Shown here: piece by piece, positions 1-9,272 of the stretch | Layout: each line of letters begins with the position of its first letter | How positions within the stretch are numbered: position 1 is the first letter of the stretch | Source of the DNA: Flavihumibacter soli | GTDB taxonomy: Bacteria > Bacteroidota > Bacteroidia > Sphingobacteriales > Sphingobacteriaceae | Assembly (NCBI RefSeq): GCF_010692725.1 | Contig: NZ_JAAFZB010000095.1 | Span: 62,001 to 126,000, forward strand | Direction of reading: 5' to 3' | Length of the DNA: 64,000 nucleotides | Program-made: the position numbers and the translations under genes | The notes under the pieces: generated by a model | The model's input: only the letters and a program-made list of their open reading frames with translations | Told to the model about the DNA's origin: nothing | Database searches by the model: none

Positions 1-825
1 CTTTGTCTCGGGTGTATGGTAGCCGATCAGCATATAAGGTGTGGCCACCTCTTTCTGAACCATCACCCGCCTTTCGCCGGTCTGTGGAGGCTCAACAAGA
101 TGCACCGGCTTGGGAGCAGCATTGGAAGGGATCGGTTCCATATATTTTTGAGCAAGACGCTTTACTTCGTCCAACTTCACATTCCCCGAAATAACCACCA
201 CTGCGTTATTGGGCGCGTAATAGGTTTTGAAATATTTTTCAAGATCTTCCTTAGTCCAGTTCTTAATGTCCGTTTCATAGCCGATCACTGTCCAGTGATA
301 AGGATGTTCCTGGAAAGCCGCTGCATTCACTGCATCGCTTAAAGCATTCCATGGCGAGTTTTCAAGCCCCGTACTTCGTTCCGAAAGAACGACGCCGCGT
401 TCGCTTTCTATCATACCTGTATCGATGCTTAGGTGAGCGATGCGGTCTGATTCGAGTTCGAACACGGTTTCCATAGCCGTTACCGGAAACCAGTCGGTAT
501 AAACCGTGACGTTCTGCGTGGTATAAGCGTTATTTGCTCCCCCGTTGAATTCCATTACGCGGTCGAACATCTTCGGGCCGAACTTTTTGGAACCATTGAA
601 CATCATGTGTTCAAAAAAGTGCGAAAGTCCCGTAATACCGGGATACTCGTTGCGGGAGCCGACCTTATAAAAAAGGTACATATTCGCATTGGGAATGGAA
701 CTATCCTCCATTACCAAAAACTTCATCCCATTCTTAAGGGTGAAAGTTTTTACCGCATCGGCTTTGACCTGTGCAAACAGCGGAATGCTGAAGCCCAGAA
801 ATAAGAGACATATTAATTTCCTCAT
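1..825 (-). CDS. M16 family zinc metallopeptidase, N-terminal part (runs off left edge)
   Basis: The visible 275 residues begin with a Sec signal peptide (MRKLICLLFLGFSIPLFAQ) and continue into an insulinase/pitrilysin (M16) domain. The inverted zinc motif HFFEH is at residues 69-73, and the region with the distal glutamate (ESERGVVLSE) follows about 75 residues later. This places the protein in the periplasm or on the envelope as a peptidase. The start ATG at 825 is the first Met before a clean signal sequence. The reading frame is open to base 1, so the C-terminal half lies outside the window. Many Bacteroidota encode two adjacent M16 halves or a single 900-residue form, and which applies here cannot be seen. 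Confidence 0.92.
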   Translation of the reverse strand, partial: MRKLICLLFLGFSIPLFAQVKADAVKTFTLKNGMKFLVMEDSSIPNANMYLFYKVGSRNEYPGITGLSHFFEHMMFNGSKKFGPKMFDRVMEFNGGANNAYTTQNVTVYTDWFPVTAMETVFELESDRIAHLSIDTGMIESERGVVLSERSTGLENSPWNALSDAVNAAAFQEHPYHWTVIGYETDIKNWTKEDLEKYFKTYYAPNNAVVVISGNVKLDEVKRLAQKYMEPIPSNAAPKPVHLVEPPQTGERRVMVQKEVATPYMLIGYHTPETK

Positions 826-1354
826 ACTTATAAATGGCTTAAATTAATTTGAAAACACATCCAAATTAAGCGATTAAAATCAGATATCTGGTTTGATGAT
901 AAAATCTTTACACCTTGCTTTCCGCAGTCCTTAAAATCTTGCAAATAAGTGAACTGTTCCCGCGGATTCTAAGAACATTGGCAAAATGATAAAATAAGGA
1001 TGCTAAGTTAGGAGACTATTTATTTCACGCAGAGGTCGCAAAGTTAGTAGCAGACTAGTTTAGACCGAGGGTAGAGGTTAGGCTTTGGGGGCTTTGCGTT
1101 TTCTTATTTTGCTTTCGTGCCCAAAAGGCTTTTAAAATGCTATTGATGATTTATAGATTATGTAATCGCGGATAAACCGCGGATTTCCTCAGGTTCTAAC
1201 CTTTTAAAACTCTCTGATCTGCGCTTGGGACTGTTAGTAAACTTCAACCTAGGCGATATTTCGAAAGGCATATTTAGAAAAGTAAACAGGCTTTAGTTAA
1301 TTTCGCTACTTGTTGTCCCTGATAAGGGTTGTTCTCCACTCTAATTTAAAACAG
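826..1354. other. Intergenic region between M16 gene and pgi, no gene seen
   Basis: This 529-bp divergent gap must hold promoters for both flanking genes, but I could not find a full TAnnTTTG box facing either one. It contains an inverted pair, CGCAAAG (1037-1043) and CTTTGCG (1092-1098), inside a stretch starting CACGCAGAGGTCGCAAAG. It also has repeated CGCGGAT words near 961 and 1170-1185. No open frame looks like a protein. Confidence 0.5.
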
Positions 1355-3010
1355 ATGTTTCCTAAAATTCCATTCAGTCAGACTGAAAGCTTCAAATATT
1401 TATCGGATCATTTCCAGTCAGTCAGGGAGCTGAAGCTTCGGGATCTGTTCTCGGACGAGCCAAACCGCTTTGAGCAGTTTTCCATCCGCTTTGAGGATAT
1501 ACTATTAGACTACTCGAAAAATCGTATCACAGAGGATACGCGAAATCTGCTGATTGAGCTGGCAAAGGAGTCTGGCTTGAAGCAAGCAATCGCGGCAATG
1601 TTCAATGGCGGAAAGATTAATGAAACGGAAGGCCGCGCTGTCCTTCACACGGCATTGAGAAATCCTGAGCGCAGCGGCCTCATCGTCGATGGCCACGATA
1701 TCCTACACGATATACACAAGGTGCTGGACCAGGTGGAAAGATTTTCAAACCAGGTTATCAGCGGTGAGTGGAAAGGCGGCACAGGCAAGACAATACAACA
1801 CATCGTCAATATTGGCATTGGCGGCTCGGATTTGGGCCCGGTAATGGTGACCGAAGCACTGAAGCCCTATGCGAATCATCTGCAGCTTCACTTTGTATCG
1901 AATGTCGACGGAACACATATCGCTGAGACACTCAAAAAGATCGATCCGGAGACCACGCTCTTTATGATCGCATCTAAAACATTTACGACACAGGAGACGA
2001 TGGCCAATGCTTTTTCTGCACGGAAATGGTTCCTTGATAACGGGGGGACGGAAGCATCGGTGGCGCGGCATTTCGTAGCTCTTTCTACTAATGAAAAAGG
2101 AGTGCGGGAGTTTGGGATTGATCCGGAAAACATGTTTGGCTTCTGGGATTGGGTTGGCGGACGCTACTCCCTTTGGAGCGCTATCGGGCTAAGCATAGCC
2201 TGCAGTATCGGCTTTAATAATTTCAAAGAATTACTTGCCGGCGCAAATGCAATGGACGAACATTTTCGGGATAATGAGTTTGACCAAAACATTCCGGTGA
2301 TTCTGGCCCTTCTCGGTATCTGGTACAATAACTTTTTCGGTGCCGAAAGCCAGGCCATTTTGCCTTACGATCAGTACATGCACCGTTTTGCAGCCTATTT
2401 CCAGCAGGGAGACATGGAAAGTAATGGCAAGTCAACAGACAGGAACGGAAATAAAGTCGACTATCAGACCGGTCCCATTATTTGGGGCGAGCCGGGAACG
2501 AATGGTCAGCATGCGTTCTATCAGCTGATTCACCAGGGCACTAAACTTATCCCCTGCGATTTTATTGCCCCCGCACAATCACATAATCCCTTAGGTGAAC
2601 ATCATACCCTGCTGCTTTCAAACTTCTTTGCACAGACTGAAGCTCTCATGAACGGCAAGACCGAAGAGGAGGTAATTGCTGAATTAAAAGCTTCCGGCAA
2701 GTCGGCCGGGGAGATTGAAAAGCTGGCAGCCTTTAAAGTGTTTGAAGGTAACCGGCCTACTAACTCTATTCTTGTCAAGAAGATTACCCCACGGGTATTA
2801 GGTTCACTGATCGCCATGTACGAACACAAGATCTTTGTGCAGGGAGTGATCTGGAACGTCTTTTCTTTTGATCAGTGGGGAGTGGAATTAGGCAAGCAGC
2901 TCGCAGGACAAATATTGCCGGAACTAAGAACTGAGGCGGCTATCGATTCCCACGATTCATCAACAAACGGATTGATCAATCAGTATAAAGAATGGAGGGT
3001 GAATAATTAA
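1355..3010 (+). CDS. pgi: Glucose-6-phosphate isomerase
   Basis: This 551-residue protein interconverts glucose-6-phosphate and fructose-6-phosphate in the cytoplasm, linking glycolysis, gluconeogenesis and sugar-nucleotide supply. The family signatures are present: [18 protein letters not shown], the signature 1 segment [22 protein letters not shown] with the active-site region, and signature 2 [18 protein letters not shown] near the C-terminus. Length is normal for the E. coli-type enzyme. I place the start at the ATG at 1355 because the frame upstream to 1310 opens only with TTG and adds 15 residues with no family counterpart. It stands alone, followed by the repeat-bounded four-helix-bundle gene. 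Confidence 0.97.
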   Translation: MFPKIPFSQTESFKYLSDHFQSVRELKLRDLFSDEPNRFEQFSIRFEDILLDYSKNRITEDTRNLLIELAKESGLKQAIAAMFNGGKINETEGRAVLHTALRNPERSGLIVDGHDILHDIHKVLDQVERFSNQVISGEWKGGTGKTIQHIVNIGIGGSDLGPVMVTEALKPYANHLQLHFVSNVDGTHIAETLKKIDPETTLFMIASKTFTTQETMANAFSARKWFLDNGGTEASVARHFVALSTNEKGVREFGIDPENMFGFWDWVGGRYSLWSAIGLSIACSIGFNNFKELLAGANAMDEHFRDNEFDQNIPVILALLGIWYNNFFGAESQAILPYDQYMHRFAAYFQQGDMESNGKSTDRNGNKVDYQTGPIIWGEPGTNGQHAFYQLIHQGTKLIPCDFIAPAQSHNPLGEHHTLLLSNFFAQTEALMNGKTEEEVIAELKASGKSAGEIEKLAAFKVFEGNRPTNSILVKKITPRVLGSLIAMYEHKIFVQGVIWNVFSFDQWGVELGKQLAGQILPELRTEAAIDSHDSSTNGLINQYKEWRVNN

Positions 3011-3040
3011 GAATTATGAGTTAAGAATTAAGAATTATAA
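3007..3040. repeat. Left AT-rich word-repeat tract (TTAAGAATTA units)
   Basis: The unit TTAAGAATTA occurs at 3007-3016 and 3021-3030 and continues to 3037. The 16-mer TAAGAATTAAGAATTA at 3022-3037 is the exact reverse complement of 3502-3517 on the other side of the small gene. The first unit overlaps the pgi stop codon. Confidence 0.85.
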
Positions 3041-3117
3041 ATTGGCGTAGAGCGGAGACAACAATCACGATTAATCCTGTAATCAAGATCAACACTTATT
3101 TCGGAAAATAACTCGAT

Positions 3118-3480
3118 ATGAAACCTGATAATGTGATTCAAAATAAATCATATGCATTTTCAATCAGGATTATCAGATTATATCAATTCCTTGTGGACGA
3201 TCGTAGGGAATATGTATTATCGAAACAACTTTTACGCTGCGGAACTTCGATAGGGGCTAACATTGAAGAAGCGGTGGGAGCTCAGAGTAAAAAAGACTTT
3301 TACGCAAAATTATCAATTGCTTACAAAGAAGCCCGAGAAACTCATTATTGGATACGGCTGTTAGCGGACACTGATTACATTAACTCAGTCATGAAAACCA
3401 GTTTGTTGTATGATGTTGAGGAACTGTTGAAAATCATCGGCTCCATAAGGAAGTCGCTAATTCTTAATTCTAAACCATAG
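3118..3480 (+). CDS. Four-helix-bundle protein (S23 / TIGR02436 family)
   Basis: This is a 120-residue all-alpha protein of the family first seen in intervening sequences of 23S rRNA genes and related to Avd, the accessory protein of diversity-generating retroelements. Typical features are the N-terminal helix with a K-SYAFSIRIIRLYQFL pattern, the central RCGTSIGANIEEA signature (about residues 41-53), and KKDFYAKLSIAYKEARETHYW in helix 3. The last codons (LILNSKP) are encoded inside a repeat copy at 3458-3473. The gene sits in its own small segment bounded by inverted word repeats, between rightward pgi and a leftward gene. No reverse transcriptase or rRNA is nearby. Its molecular role is unknown. 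Confidence 0.9.
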   Translation: MKPDNVIQNKSYAFSIRIIRLYQFLVDDRREYVLSKQLLRCGTSIGANIEEAVGAQSKKDFYAKLSIAYKEARETHYWIRLLADTDYINSVMKTSLLYDVEELLKIIGSIRKSLILNSKP

Positions 3481-3517
3481 GTCTTATTTCCTGGATAACA
3501 TTAATTCTTAATTCTTA
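3458..3517. repeat. Right AT-rich word-repeat tract, inverted relative to the left one
   Basis: TAATTCTTAATTCTAA (3458-3473) overlaps the end of the four-helix-bundle gene, and TAATTCTTAATTCTTA (3502-3517) follows the stop. Both read as the reverse complement of the left tract at 3007-3040. Confidence 0.85.
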
Positions 3518-3519
3518 CC

Positions 3520-4593
3520 TCATAATTCCTTTTCAATCAACTCCACCTGGAATAATTTCGCCCATCGCTTACCGGTCATAAACAGGCGTTTTCCCTTACT
3601 GTCCCAGGCTATGCCGTTCAGAACATCTGTGCCAGGGTAGTTGTAAATTGCAGGAAGGAGATCACTCATGTCAATGTCACCTGTTACCTGCCCGTTTTTC
3701 GGATCAATAATAACTACCCTGTCCGTGTTATAGACGTTGGCATACAGTTTCCCGTCGATCAGTTCCAATTCATTTAACTGGTCGACAGGGCCGTTATTGT
3801 CGAAGACCTCTATATACCCTTCCTCACGGTAGTTTTCACGGTTTAGGAAATAAATGAGATTACTTCCGTCGGATTTATAAAGTCGTTTAGCATCGGAACA
3901 TAAGCCCCAGCCCTGAGTTGAGTTCTGATATGGGAACTCAGACAACTGCTTCATAGAAGCTTTATCGAAGACCAGGCCCACATTATTCTGCCAGCTCAGC
4001 AGTACGATCTTATCATCAACCAAGGTCAGGCCTTCTGCAAAGAAAGTATTGGGAAAATCGACACGCTGCAACACTTTCCCGCTAGCGGGCTCTACTCTTC
4101 TCAAGCTGGAATATCCCGTCTCCGGCGTGTTGCCTCCATCGCTCTCGTAAAAATAGGCATTATGATACTCCAACCCTTGTGTGTAGGAGGAAGTATCATG
4201 ATCGAAGACCTGCCGGACCTTATAACCGAACTTTTTTGGGACGAGATTTGATCGCACGATAATATTCGTATTTATTTCTTCCTGCTGGCCCTTCCTGAAG
4301 ATTCTTGCAGTGATCAGGCGATTACCCAATGGTAGTTCCCTGGTTTCCATACTTCCGGAGAGGTCTTCAGAACTCTTTGCCTGCCTGACACCGTCAACCA
4401 GGTAAACAATAGAATCGACAGAAGCACTGTCATTAAGCTGAAGTTTCAGTTCCAAACTATCACCAAGGTTAACGGAGGCACCTGATTCCGGCCGAACCCA
4501 TGAGCTGCCACTATCAGAAGAATCAGTCTTTTTATCCGGACTGCAGGAGATAAGCCATAACAGGGCCAGAGTACTTAAATAATGAAGACGCAT
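3520..4593 (-). CDS. Glutaminyl-peptide cyclotransferase-like lipoprotein (five-bladed propeller)
   Basis: This 357-residue protein starts with a lipoprotein signal ending LLWLISC (acceptor Cys17), so it should be membrane anchored in the cell envelope. The C-terminal ~250 residues match the plant/bacterial glutamine cyclotransferase beta-propeller family, with SYTQGLEY, FFAEGLT, WGLCSD, LNELE and LNGIAWD at the expected blade positions. Known members convert N-terminal Gln to pyroglutamate. The N-terminal ~100 residues are an Ig-like linker without a recognised activity. It is the last gene of a leftward group after dnaG and yraN, 45 bp behind yraN, and may be cotranscribed with them. Confidence 0.88.
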   Translation of the reverse strand: MRLHYLSTLALLWLISCSPDKKTDSSDSGSSWVRPESGASVNLGDSLELKLQLNDSASVDSIVYLVDGVRQAKSSEDLSGSMETRELPLGNRLITARIFRKGQQEEINTNIIVRSNLVPKKFGYKVRQVFDHDTSSYTQGLEYHNAYFYESDGGNTPETGYSSLRRVEPASGKVLQRVDFPNTFFAEGLTLVDDKIVLLSWQNNVGLVFDKASMKQLSEFPYQNSTQGWGLCSDAKRLYKSDGSNLIYFLNRENYREEGYIEVFDNNGPVDQLNELELIDGKLYANVYNTDRVVIIDPKNGQVTGDIDMSDLLPAIYNYPGTDVLNGIAWDSKGKRLFMTGKRWAKLFQVELIEKEL

Positions 4594-4638
4594 TTAATAA
4601 AATTTGGAGGTCTAAGATACAGATTCATAGCAAAAGGC

Positions 4639-4998
4639 TCAGGGCCAGAATGCGTCTTCAATATGATTTAATACATGTTCCCCTTTTTTATTAAATAGAA
4701 TAGAAATGATATCAAATCTTACTTCTCCCTGGTGGTTCATCAGGAAGATATATTCATCCGCTGCCAGGGTCATCTGCTGCTGTTTGGGATTAAGCACGAA
4801 GTCTTCAGGATCGCCGAACCTGTTGCTGTTCCGGGATTTAACCTCCACAAAGATGATCTTTGCATCCTTATAAGCGATCAGGTCAACCTCTGACTTGAGG
4901 AATGTCCAGTTCTCCTCCAGGATCTCATAGCCGGCAGCTTCGAGAAAATTTTTAGCCAGCGCTTCGCCTTTACGTCCAAAGTTGTTGTGCTCTGCCAT
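4639..4998 (-). CDS. yraN: YraN family (UPF0102) putative endonuclease
   Basis: This 119-residue protein has the restriction-endonuclease-like fold pattern of the UPF0102 family: GRKGEALAKNFLEAAGYEIL at the N-terminus, then EVDLIAY (catalytic-type Asp) and IIFVEVKSR (E-x-K). The family is widely conserved and its members have been linked to DNA processing, but its role is unsettled. It lies 55 bp downstream of dnaG on the same strand. Confidence 0.9.
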   Translation of the reverse strand: MAEHNNFGRKGEALAKNFLEAAGYEILEENWTFLKSEVDLIAYKDAKIIFVEVKSRNSNRFGDPEDFVLNPKQQQMTLAADEYIFLMNHQGEVRFDIISILFNKKGEHVLNHIEDAFWP

Positions 4999-5053
4999 AC
5001 TAAACGAATTAAAAAGTGGTATTAAGATAGAGGGACCGGTTGGATAGCCGGTA

Positions 5054-6973
5054 CTATTTAACGATCACTGACCCAAGAAACTGGGAAATACCCTTTTCGA
5101 CTTCTTTGACCTGGAGATACCTGCGCATGAGTATTGCCTGATTCTCTTCATTCTGTTCAGTCTGGATCTCATCCCGGATATTTTTAAGGATATGATCCAC
5201 TTTGCGTTTCTTTAAATGGAATATACCACCTAATATGGTTGAACGCAAATTTTCCTTTTCATCCTTTACGTAGATCTTGCGTTTGGCAAACCAATTCTCA
5301 CTAAGCTGGTATGGGGAAGATACGAGGGAAATAGCCAGATCGGCAAGCTTCCTGTTAGAATGCTTGATGAAGTCCTGGACAGAAGGAAGTTCTCCTTCCT
5401 CCAGCTTTGATTTATATTCCGCAACGATCAGGCTGCACTCTGCATTGTCAAACGTAACGTCCGACAGGTTAGATATTACATAAGGTGCGATATAGGTATC
5501 TGTAATACCGTCCCAATGAACAAGTTCATGCCCATAATTAAGAAGCAGGCGCGCTATCTCTTTCTCCTGGTGCTCGTCGCTGTCGATTCCCTGCTGCGGA
5601 GGTTCATCACCGAAAAGGTCGTCGGGCGGCATCTCCTCCTGCCTTGGTGCAAAGTTTTCCTTCTTCACCTTGCCCATTCGCATTTTATTCAATTCGGAGA
5701 TCAGCGAACGCTCTTCGATCTGCAGCAAGGAGCTGCATTCCCGTATAAATACAGAGGCCTTAATGCTGTCAGGAATTTTGGCGATGCTCTCAACCACTTC
5801 GCGGATCATTCCTGCCTTCTTGATAGGATCAGTACCCGCATCCTTTAGCAGGACACTGGTCTTAAACAGTATGAAATCCTTTTGATTCTGGTTGATATAA
5901 TTCTTGAACGCCGCACTCCCGAATTTCTGGACATATGAATCAGGGTCGTGACCGTCGGCAAACAGGACAACTTTAACGTTAAGACCTTCTTCCAGGATCA
6001 TATCGAGTCCCCGCAGGGAGGCTTTTATCCCGGCTTCATCCCCGTCGTAAAGAATCGTGATATTCTTGGTAAACCTGCCTATCAGCCTGATCTGCTCAAC
6101 TGTGAGCGAAGTACCTGACGAAGCTACCACGTTCTCAACTCCCGCCTGGTTAACCGAAAGTACGTCAGCGTAACCTTCTACCAGGTAGCAGTTATCCTCA
6201 TCGCGCATGGCCTTCTTCGCAAAGTATAAGCCATACAGGACATTCGATTTATGGTATATATCACTCTCAGGAGAGTTGACATACTTAGGTACTGCCTTAT
6301 CGGTTTTTAAAGTCCGGCCGCCAAAGCCGATAACCCTGCCGGTAAAGCTATGAATAGGAAACATGACCCTGCCGCGAAAGCGGTCATAGATCTTGTCCTT
6401 ATCCTTTCGGATAGTTAAACCGGTCTCCTCGAGAAATTGAATGTTAAAGCCCTCAGCAACGGCCTTTTCAGATAATGCAGCCCATGAGTCGGGTGAGTAA
6501 CCCAGTTCGAACTTCTTAATAATATCTTCGCGGAAGCCACGTTCGCGGAAATAGCTCAAACCTACACTGTTGCCTTCCTCTGTTTCCAGCATCTGCTGGT
6601 GGAAGAATTTTGCCGCATAGGCGGATACGATATAAAGACTCTCCCGGCGATTGTTTACTGCCTGTTCTTCAGGTGTATTCTCTACTTCTGCAATTTCAAT
6701 CCCGTATTTATTGGCAAGGAAACGAAGCGCATCAGGATAAGCCGCCTTCTCATGATCCATAATGAAGCGGACGGAATCGCCTCCCATTCCGCAGCCAAAG
6801 CATTTGTATATGCCTTTGCTCACAGAAACATTGAATGAAGGTGTCTTTTCGTTATGGAAAGGGCATAGACCGATAAGGCTGGTGCCACGCCTTTTCAGGT
6901 TCACAAAATCACCTACAACCTCCTCTATTCGGGCAGCTTCTAAGATCTTATCGACGGTTTCCTGAGGGATCAA
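5054..6973 (-). CDS. dnaG: DNA primase
   Basis: This 639-residue protein makes RNA primers at the replication fork. The N-terminal zinc ribbon has C37, H40, C58 and C61. It is followed by the RNA polymerase core and a TOPRIM domain with VEGYADVLS, SSGTSL and the acidic motif YDGDEAG. The C-terminal third is the less conserved DnaB-binding region. The only start that preserves the family N-terminus (IPQETVDKI) is the TTG at 6973, because an in-frame TAA lies four codons upstream and the next Met is after the zinc ribbon. It appears to lead the dnaG/yraN/cyclotransferase group. Confidence is high on identity and moderate on the TTG start. Confidence 0.97.
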   Translation of the reverse strand: MIPQETVDKILEAARIEEVVGDFVNLKRRGTSLIGLCPFHNEKTPSFNVSVSKGIYKCFGCGMGGDSVRFIMDHEKAAYPDALRFLANKYGIEIAEVENTPEEQAVNNRRESLYIVSAYAAKFFHQQMLETEEGNSVGLSYFRERGFREDIIKKFELGYSPDSWAALSEKAVAEGFNIQFLEETGLTIRKDKDKIYDRFRGRVMFPIHSFTGRVIGFGGRTLKTDKAVPKYVNSPESDIYHKSNVLYGLYFAKKAMRDEDNCYLVEGYADVLSVNQAGVENVVASSGTSLTVEQIRLIGRFTKNITILYDGDEAGIKASLRGLDMILEEGLNVKVVLFADGHDPDSYVQKFGSAAFKNYINQNQKDFILFKTSVLLKDAGTDPIKKAGMIREVVESIAKIPDSIKASVFIRECSSLLQIEERSLISELNKMRMGKVKKENFAPRQEEMPPDDLFGDEPPQQGIDSDEHQEKEIARLLLNYGHELVHWDGITDTYIAPYVISNLSDVTFDNAECSLIVAEYKSKLEEGELPSVQDFIKHSNRKLADLAISLVSSPYQLSENWFAKRKIYVKDEKENLRSTILGGIFHLKKRKVDHILKNIRDEIQTEQNEENQAILMRRYLQVKEVEKGISQFLGSVIVK

Positions 6974-7060
6974 AAGTATAGTTTATAAAGTGCTAAAGTA
7001 CAGCTTTGTCTATAATTGCGGAGACATCAATCTCCAATATATGAATACCTGGTAAACGTT

Positions 7061-8005
7061 TTAGTCGGCCAGTTTATATCCCTTATGCAAGACCAGAAAG
7101 CTTGCCTTCTCTTCTTGCTTGAAGGGAATGTCCCAGTTTCCCTGGTAAGTGACCTTAGTTGGAAGAAGGGTTTGTTCGTTCCCGAAGTAGCTAAGCTCAA
7201 TATTCATTTGCACGTCAAAGTCAAACGCCATGTTATCATATTTCATGTCGACATACCGGCCCAGAATCTGGAAGTTACGCATATCGAAAATGGTGGTAAG
7301 CTCCTTGATCATGATATTATCCTGTGTATAATCGGATAACCCGGGTTTCACCTTTACCTTAAAACGGTAGACCGGGATTGAGTCGAGGTAGGTGCCTTTG
7401 TGAAACGAGTAATCATAATACTGGCGCATATTGGCTGTGAAGAGCTCGGTTTTCTTACTGATGAACGGTACCCCTTTCACGGGCCTGCCAGGGCTGAAGA
7501 TAAGCGTCTTTAATTTACCCTTATAAGACTCGCTACTTTCTCCTTTCACATCGCTAACCGGGGCCGAGGGACTAAAGTCTGAATTATAGGCGTTCATGAA
7601 AATATAATCAAACATTTCGACAGTGTACAGCTGGTATTTACCATTTTTCTTAAACACCTTCCCGCTGTCCTGCTTCGCCAGGAACTGCATTTTACGAGAA
7701 CCCGTGTTATTATGCCGTATCCTGCGGTAAATTTTGCCGGATACCTTGTCCTTCTTATCATATGTGAATACCCGGTTCTCTGCATTGAAGCTGTACTTCT
7801 TCATATTGCGGAACGCGTCATAAAAACTTGTATCACGCAATATCTCATCTATAAATGATTGAACTGTCAGGCGTGATGAAGTAATATTAACAGCTGAATC
7901 AATAACGATGGTACGGATCGTATCCGGGTTGAAACGCGGTATCTCCTGGCTGAACCCCGATAAAGAGATCAAAACAAGACTTAATGATAGAAGTGTTTTT
8001 TTCAT
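7061..8005 (-). CDS. Secreted protein of unknown function
   Basis: This 314-residue protein has a clear Sec signal peptide (MKKTLLSLSLVLISLSGFSQ). The rest is beta-rich with many aromatic residues, and I see no enzymatic motif. Segments such as YRRIRHNNTGSRKMQF and FDMRNFQILGRYVDMKYDNMAF alternate charged and hydrophobic residues, as in periplasmic or outer-membrane-associated beta proteins, and its end (WDIPFKQEEKASF) is strand-like. I do not recognise the family. It lies 88 bp upstream of dnaG on the same strand, and 81 bp after the M20 gene across a strong terminator, so it probably has its own promoter. Confidence 0.75.
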   Translation of the reverse strand: MKKTLLSLSLVLISLSGFSQEIPRFNPDTIRTIVIDSAVNITSSRLTVQSFIDEILRDTSFYDAFRNMKKYSFNAENRVFTYDKKDKVSGKIYRRIRHNNTGSRKMQFLAKQDSGKVFKKNGKYQLYTVEMFDYIFMNAYNSDFSPSAPVSDVKGESSESYKGKLKTLIFSPGRPVKGVPFISKKTELFTANMRQYYDYSFHKGTYLDSIPVYRFKVKVKPGLSDYTQDNIMIKELTTIFDMRNFQILGRYVDMKYDNMAFDFDVQMNIELSYFGNEQTLLPTKVTYQGNWDIPFKQEEKASFLVLHKGYKLAD

Positions 8006-8014
8006 GTATACATT

Positions 8015-8067
8015 AAAAAAAACCTTTTAAGTATGGAGAGCCGCGGGCAGATCCGATACTTAAAAGG
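8015..8067 (-). terminator. Rho-independent terminator of the secA-SPOR-M20 operon
   Basis: The arms CCTTTTAAGTAT (8023-8034) and ATACTTAAAAGG (8056-8067) are a perfect 12-bp inverted repeat. Read leftward, the hairpin is followed by eight T residues (A run at 8015-8022). It lies just past the M20 stop at 8087. Confidence 0.8.
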
Positions 8068-8086
8068 CTTAGTAAATATTAAAAAA

Positions 8087-9271
8087 TTAATTACCGAGTT
8101 GTTTTATAGCAATATAGGCCATCAGGCCAGTGCTAACATTCAGCGCCCTTTCATCAATATCAAAAGTAGGCGTATGTACAGATGACGTTATCCCCCGTTC
8201 TTCGTTACGGGTTCCCAACCTGTAAAAACAAGCGTCAGCAACCTGTGAATAATAAGCAAAGTCCTCGGCAGCCATCCAAATATCAAGGTCTTCAACGTTT
8301 TCTTTTCCGAGATATTCTTCTGCATACGCACGGACATTTGCAGTAAGCTTTTCTTCATTCACTAAAAAAGGATATCCGTTTATGATATTGAAGTCACAGC
8401 TTCCGCCCATGGCTTCAGCAATTCCTTCAGCCATCTTCTTCATCTTCTGATGCGCCTGTGCGCGCCATGCTTCATCCATCGTCCGGAATGTTCCTTCCAG
8501 CTTAACTTCATTGGGAATAACGTTGGTTGCACCGTTGGCGATCACCTTCCCAAATGATAAAACTGAAGGCAGTTTAGGATCGGCTATCCTGCTCACGATT
8601 TGCTGCAGGGCAATAATAATGTGAGATGTGATCACTACCGGATCAATATTCTGCTGAGGCTGTGCCCCATGACCGCCCTTGCCATGCACGGTTACATAGA
8701 TCTCGTCTGTAGATGCCATGTATTTGCCCGCACGGAAACCTACCTTCCCGGTCTCGATAAGCGGCATGACATGCTGACCTATGACCGCAGCCGGTTTCGG
8801 ATTATCCAGCACTCCTTCCTTGATCATCAGGCTTGCCCCGCCCGGTAGTTTCTCCTCAGCAGGCTGAAATATAAACTTTACAGTACCGGCGAAGTCATTC
8901 CTTAACTCCGTCAGAATCCTGGCTGTACCTAACAGAGAGGAAGTATGTACGTCATGCCCGCAGGCATGCATTACTCCGTGATTCTGTGAACAATAAGGTA
9001 CATCATTAGCCTCGGTGATCGGCAAGGCATCCATATCAGCCCGCAGAGCGACCACGGCCTCCGACGGCTTTGCTCCGCTCAGAAGGGCAACAATACCTGT
9101 GTCAGCCATTTTTTTATAGGGTATCCCCAGCTTATCCAATTCCGCGGCAACGAATGCGGATGTCCGGTATTCTTCAAATGACAATTCGGGATGCTGATGC
9201 AGATGCCGGCGGGTATTTGTCACTTCCTGATGGATCTGGCTTGCAAGTTCAGAGATCTTCTGCTTTAGCAT
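8087..9271 (-). CDS. M20 family amidohydrolase (hippurate hydrolase / N-acyl-amino-acid hydrolase type)
   Basis: This 394-residue cytoplasmic metallohydrolase has the M20D pattern: HQHPELSFEEYRT, RADMDALPI, HACGHDVHTSSLLGTA (metal Cys and His), FQPAEE with the catalytic glutamates, and HTPTFDIDE near the C-terminus. Relatives cleave N-acyl or N-carbamoyl amino acids; the substrate here is not predictable. The longer frame to 9298 opens with TTG, so I use the ATG at 9271. That start gives TAGAATG with the SPOR gene stop, one base apart, and implies translational coupling. A terminator follows. Confidence 0.92.
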   Translation of the reverse strand: MLKQKISELASQIHQEVTNTRRHLHQHPELSFEEYRTSAFVAAELDKLGIPYKKMADTGIVALLSGAKPSEAVVALRADMDALPITEANDVPYCSQNHGVMHACGHDVHTSSLLGTARILTELRNDFAGTVKFIFQPAEEKLPGGASLMIKEGVLDNPKPAAVIGQHVMPLIETGKVGFRAGKYMASTDEIYVTVHGKGGHGAQPQQNIDPVVITSHIIIALQQIVSRIADPKLPSVLSFGKVIANGATNVIPNEVKLEGTFRTMDEAWRAQAHQKMKKMAEGIAEAMGGSCDFNIINGYPFLVNEEKLTANVRAYAEEYLGKENVEDLDIWMAAEDFAYYSQVADACFYRLGTRNEERGITSSVHTPTFDIDERALNVSTGLMAYIAIKQLGN

Positions 9272-9272
9272 T

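Noticed and set aside
6971-6978. TACTTTTG box as the dnaG promoter
   Set aside because: The box ends on the TTG start codon, so a transcript from it would lack the start, and no later start fits the family. It is probably a chance match.
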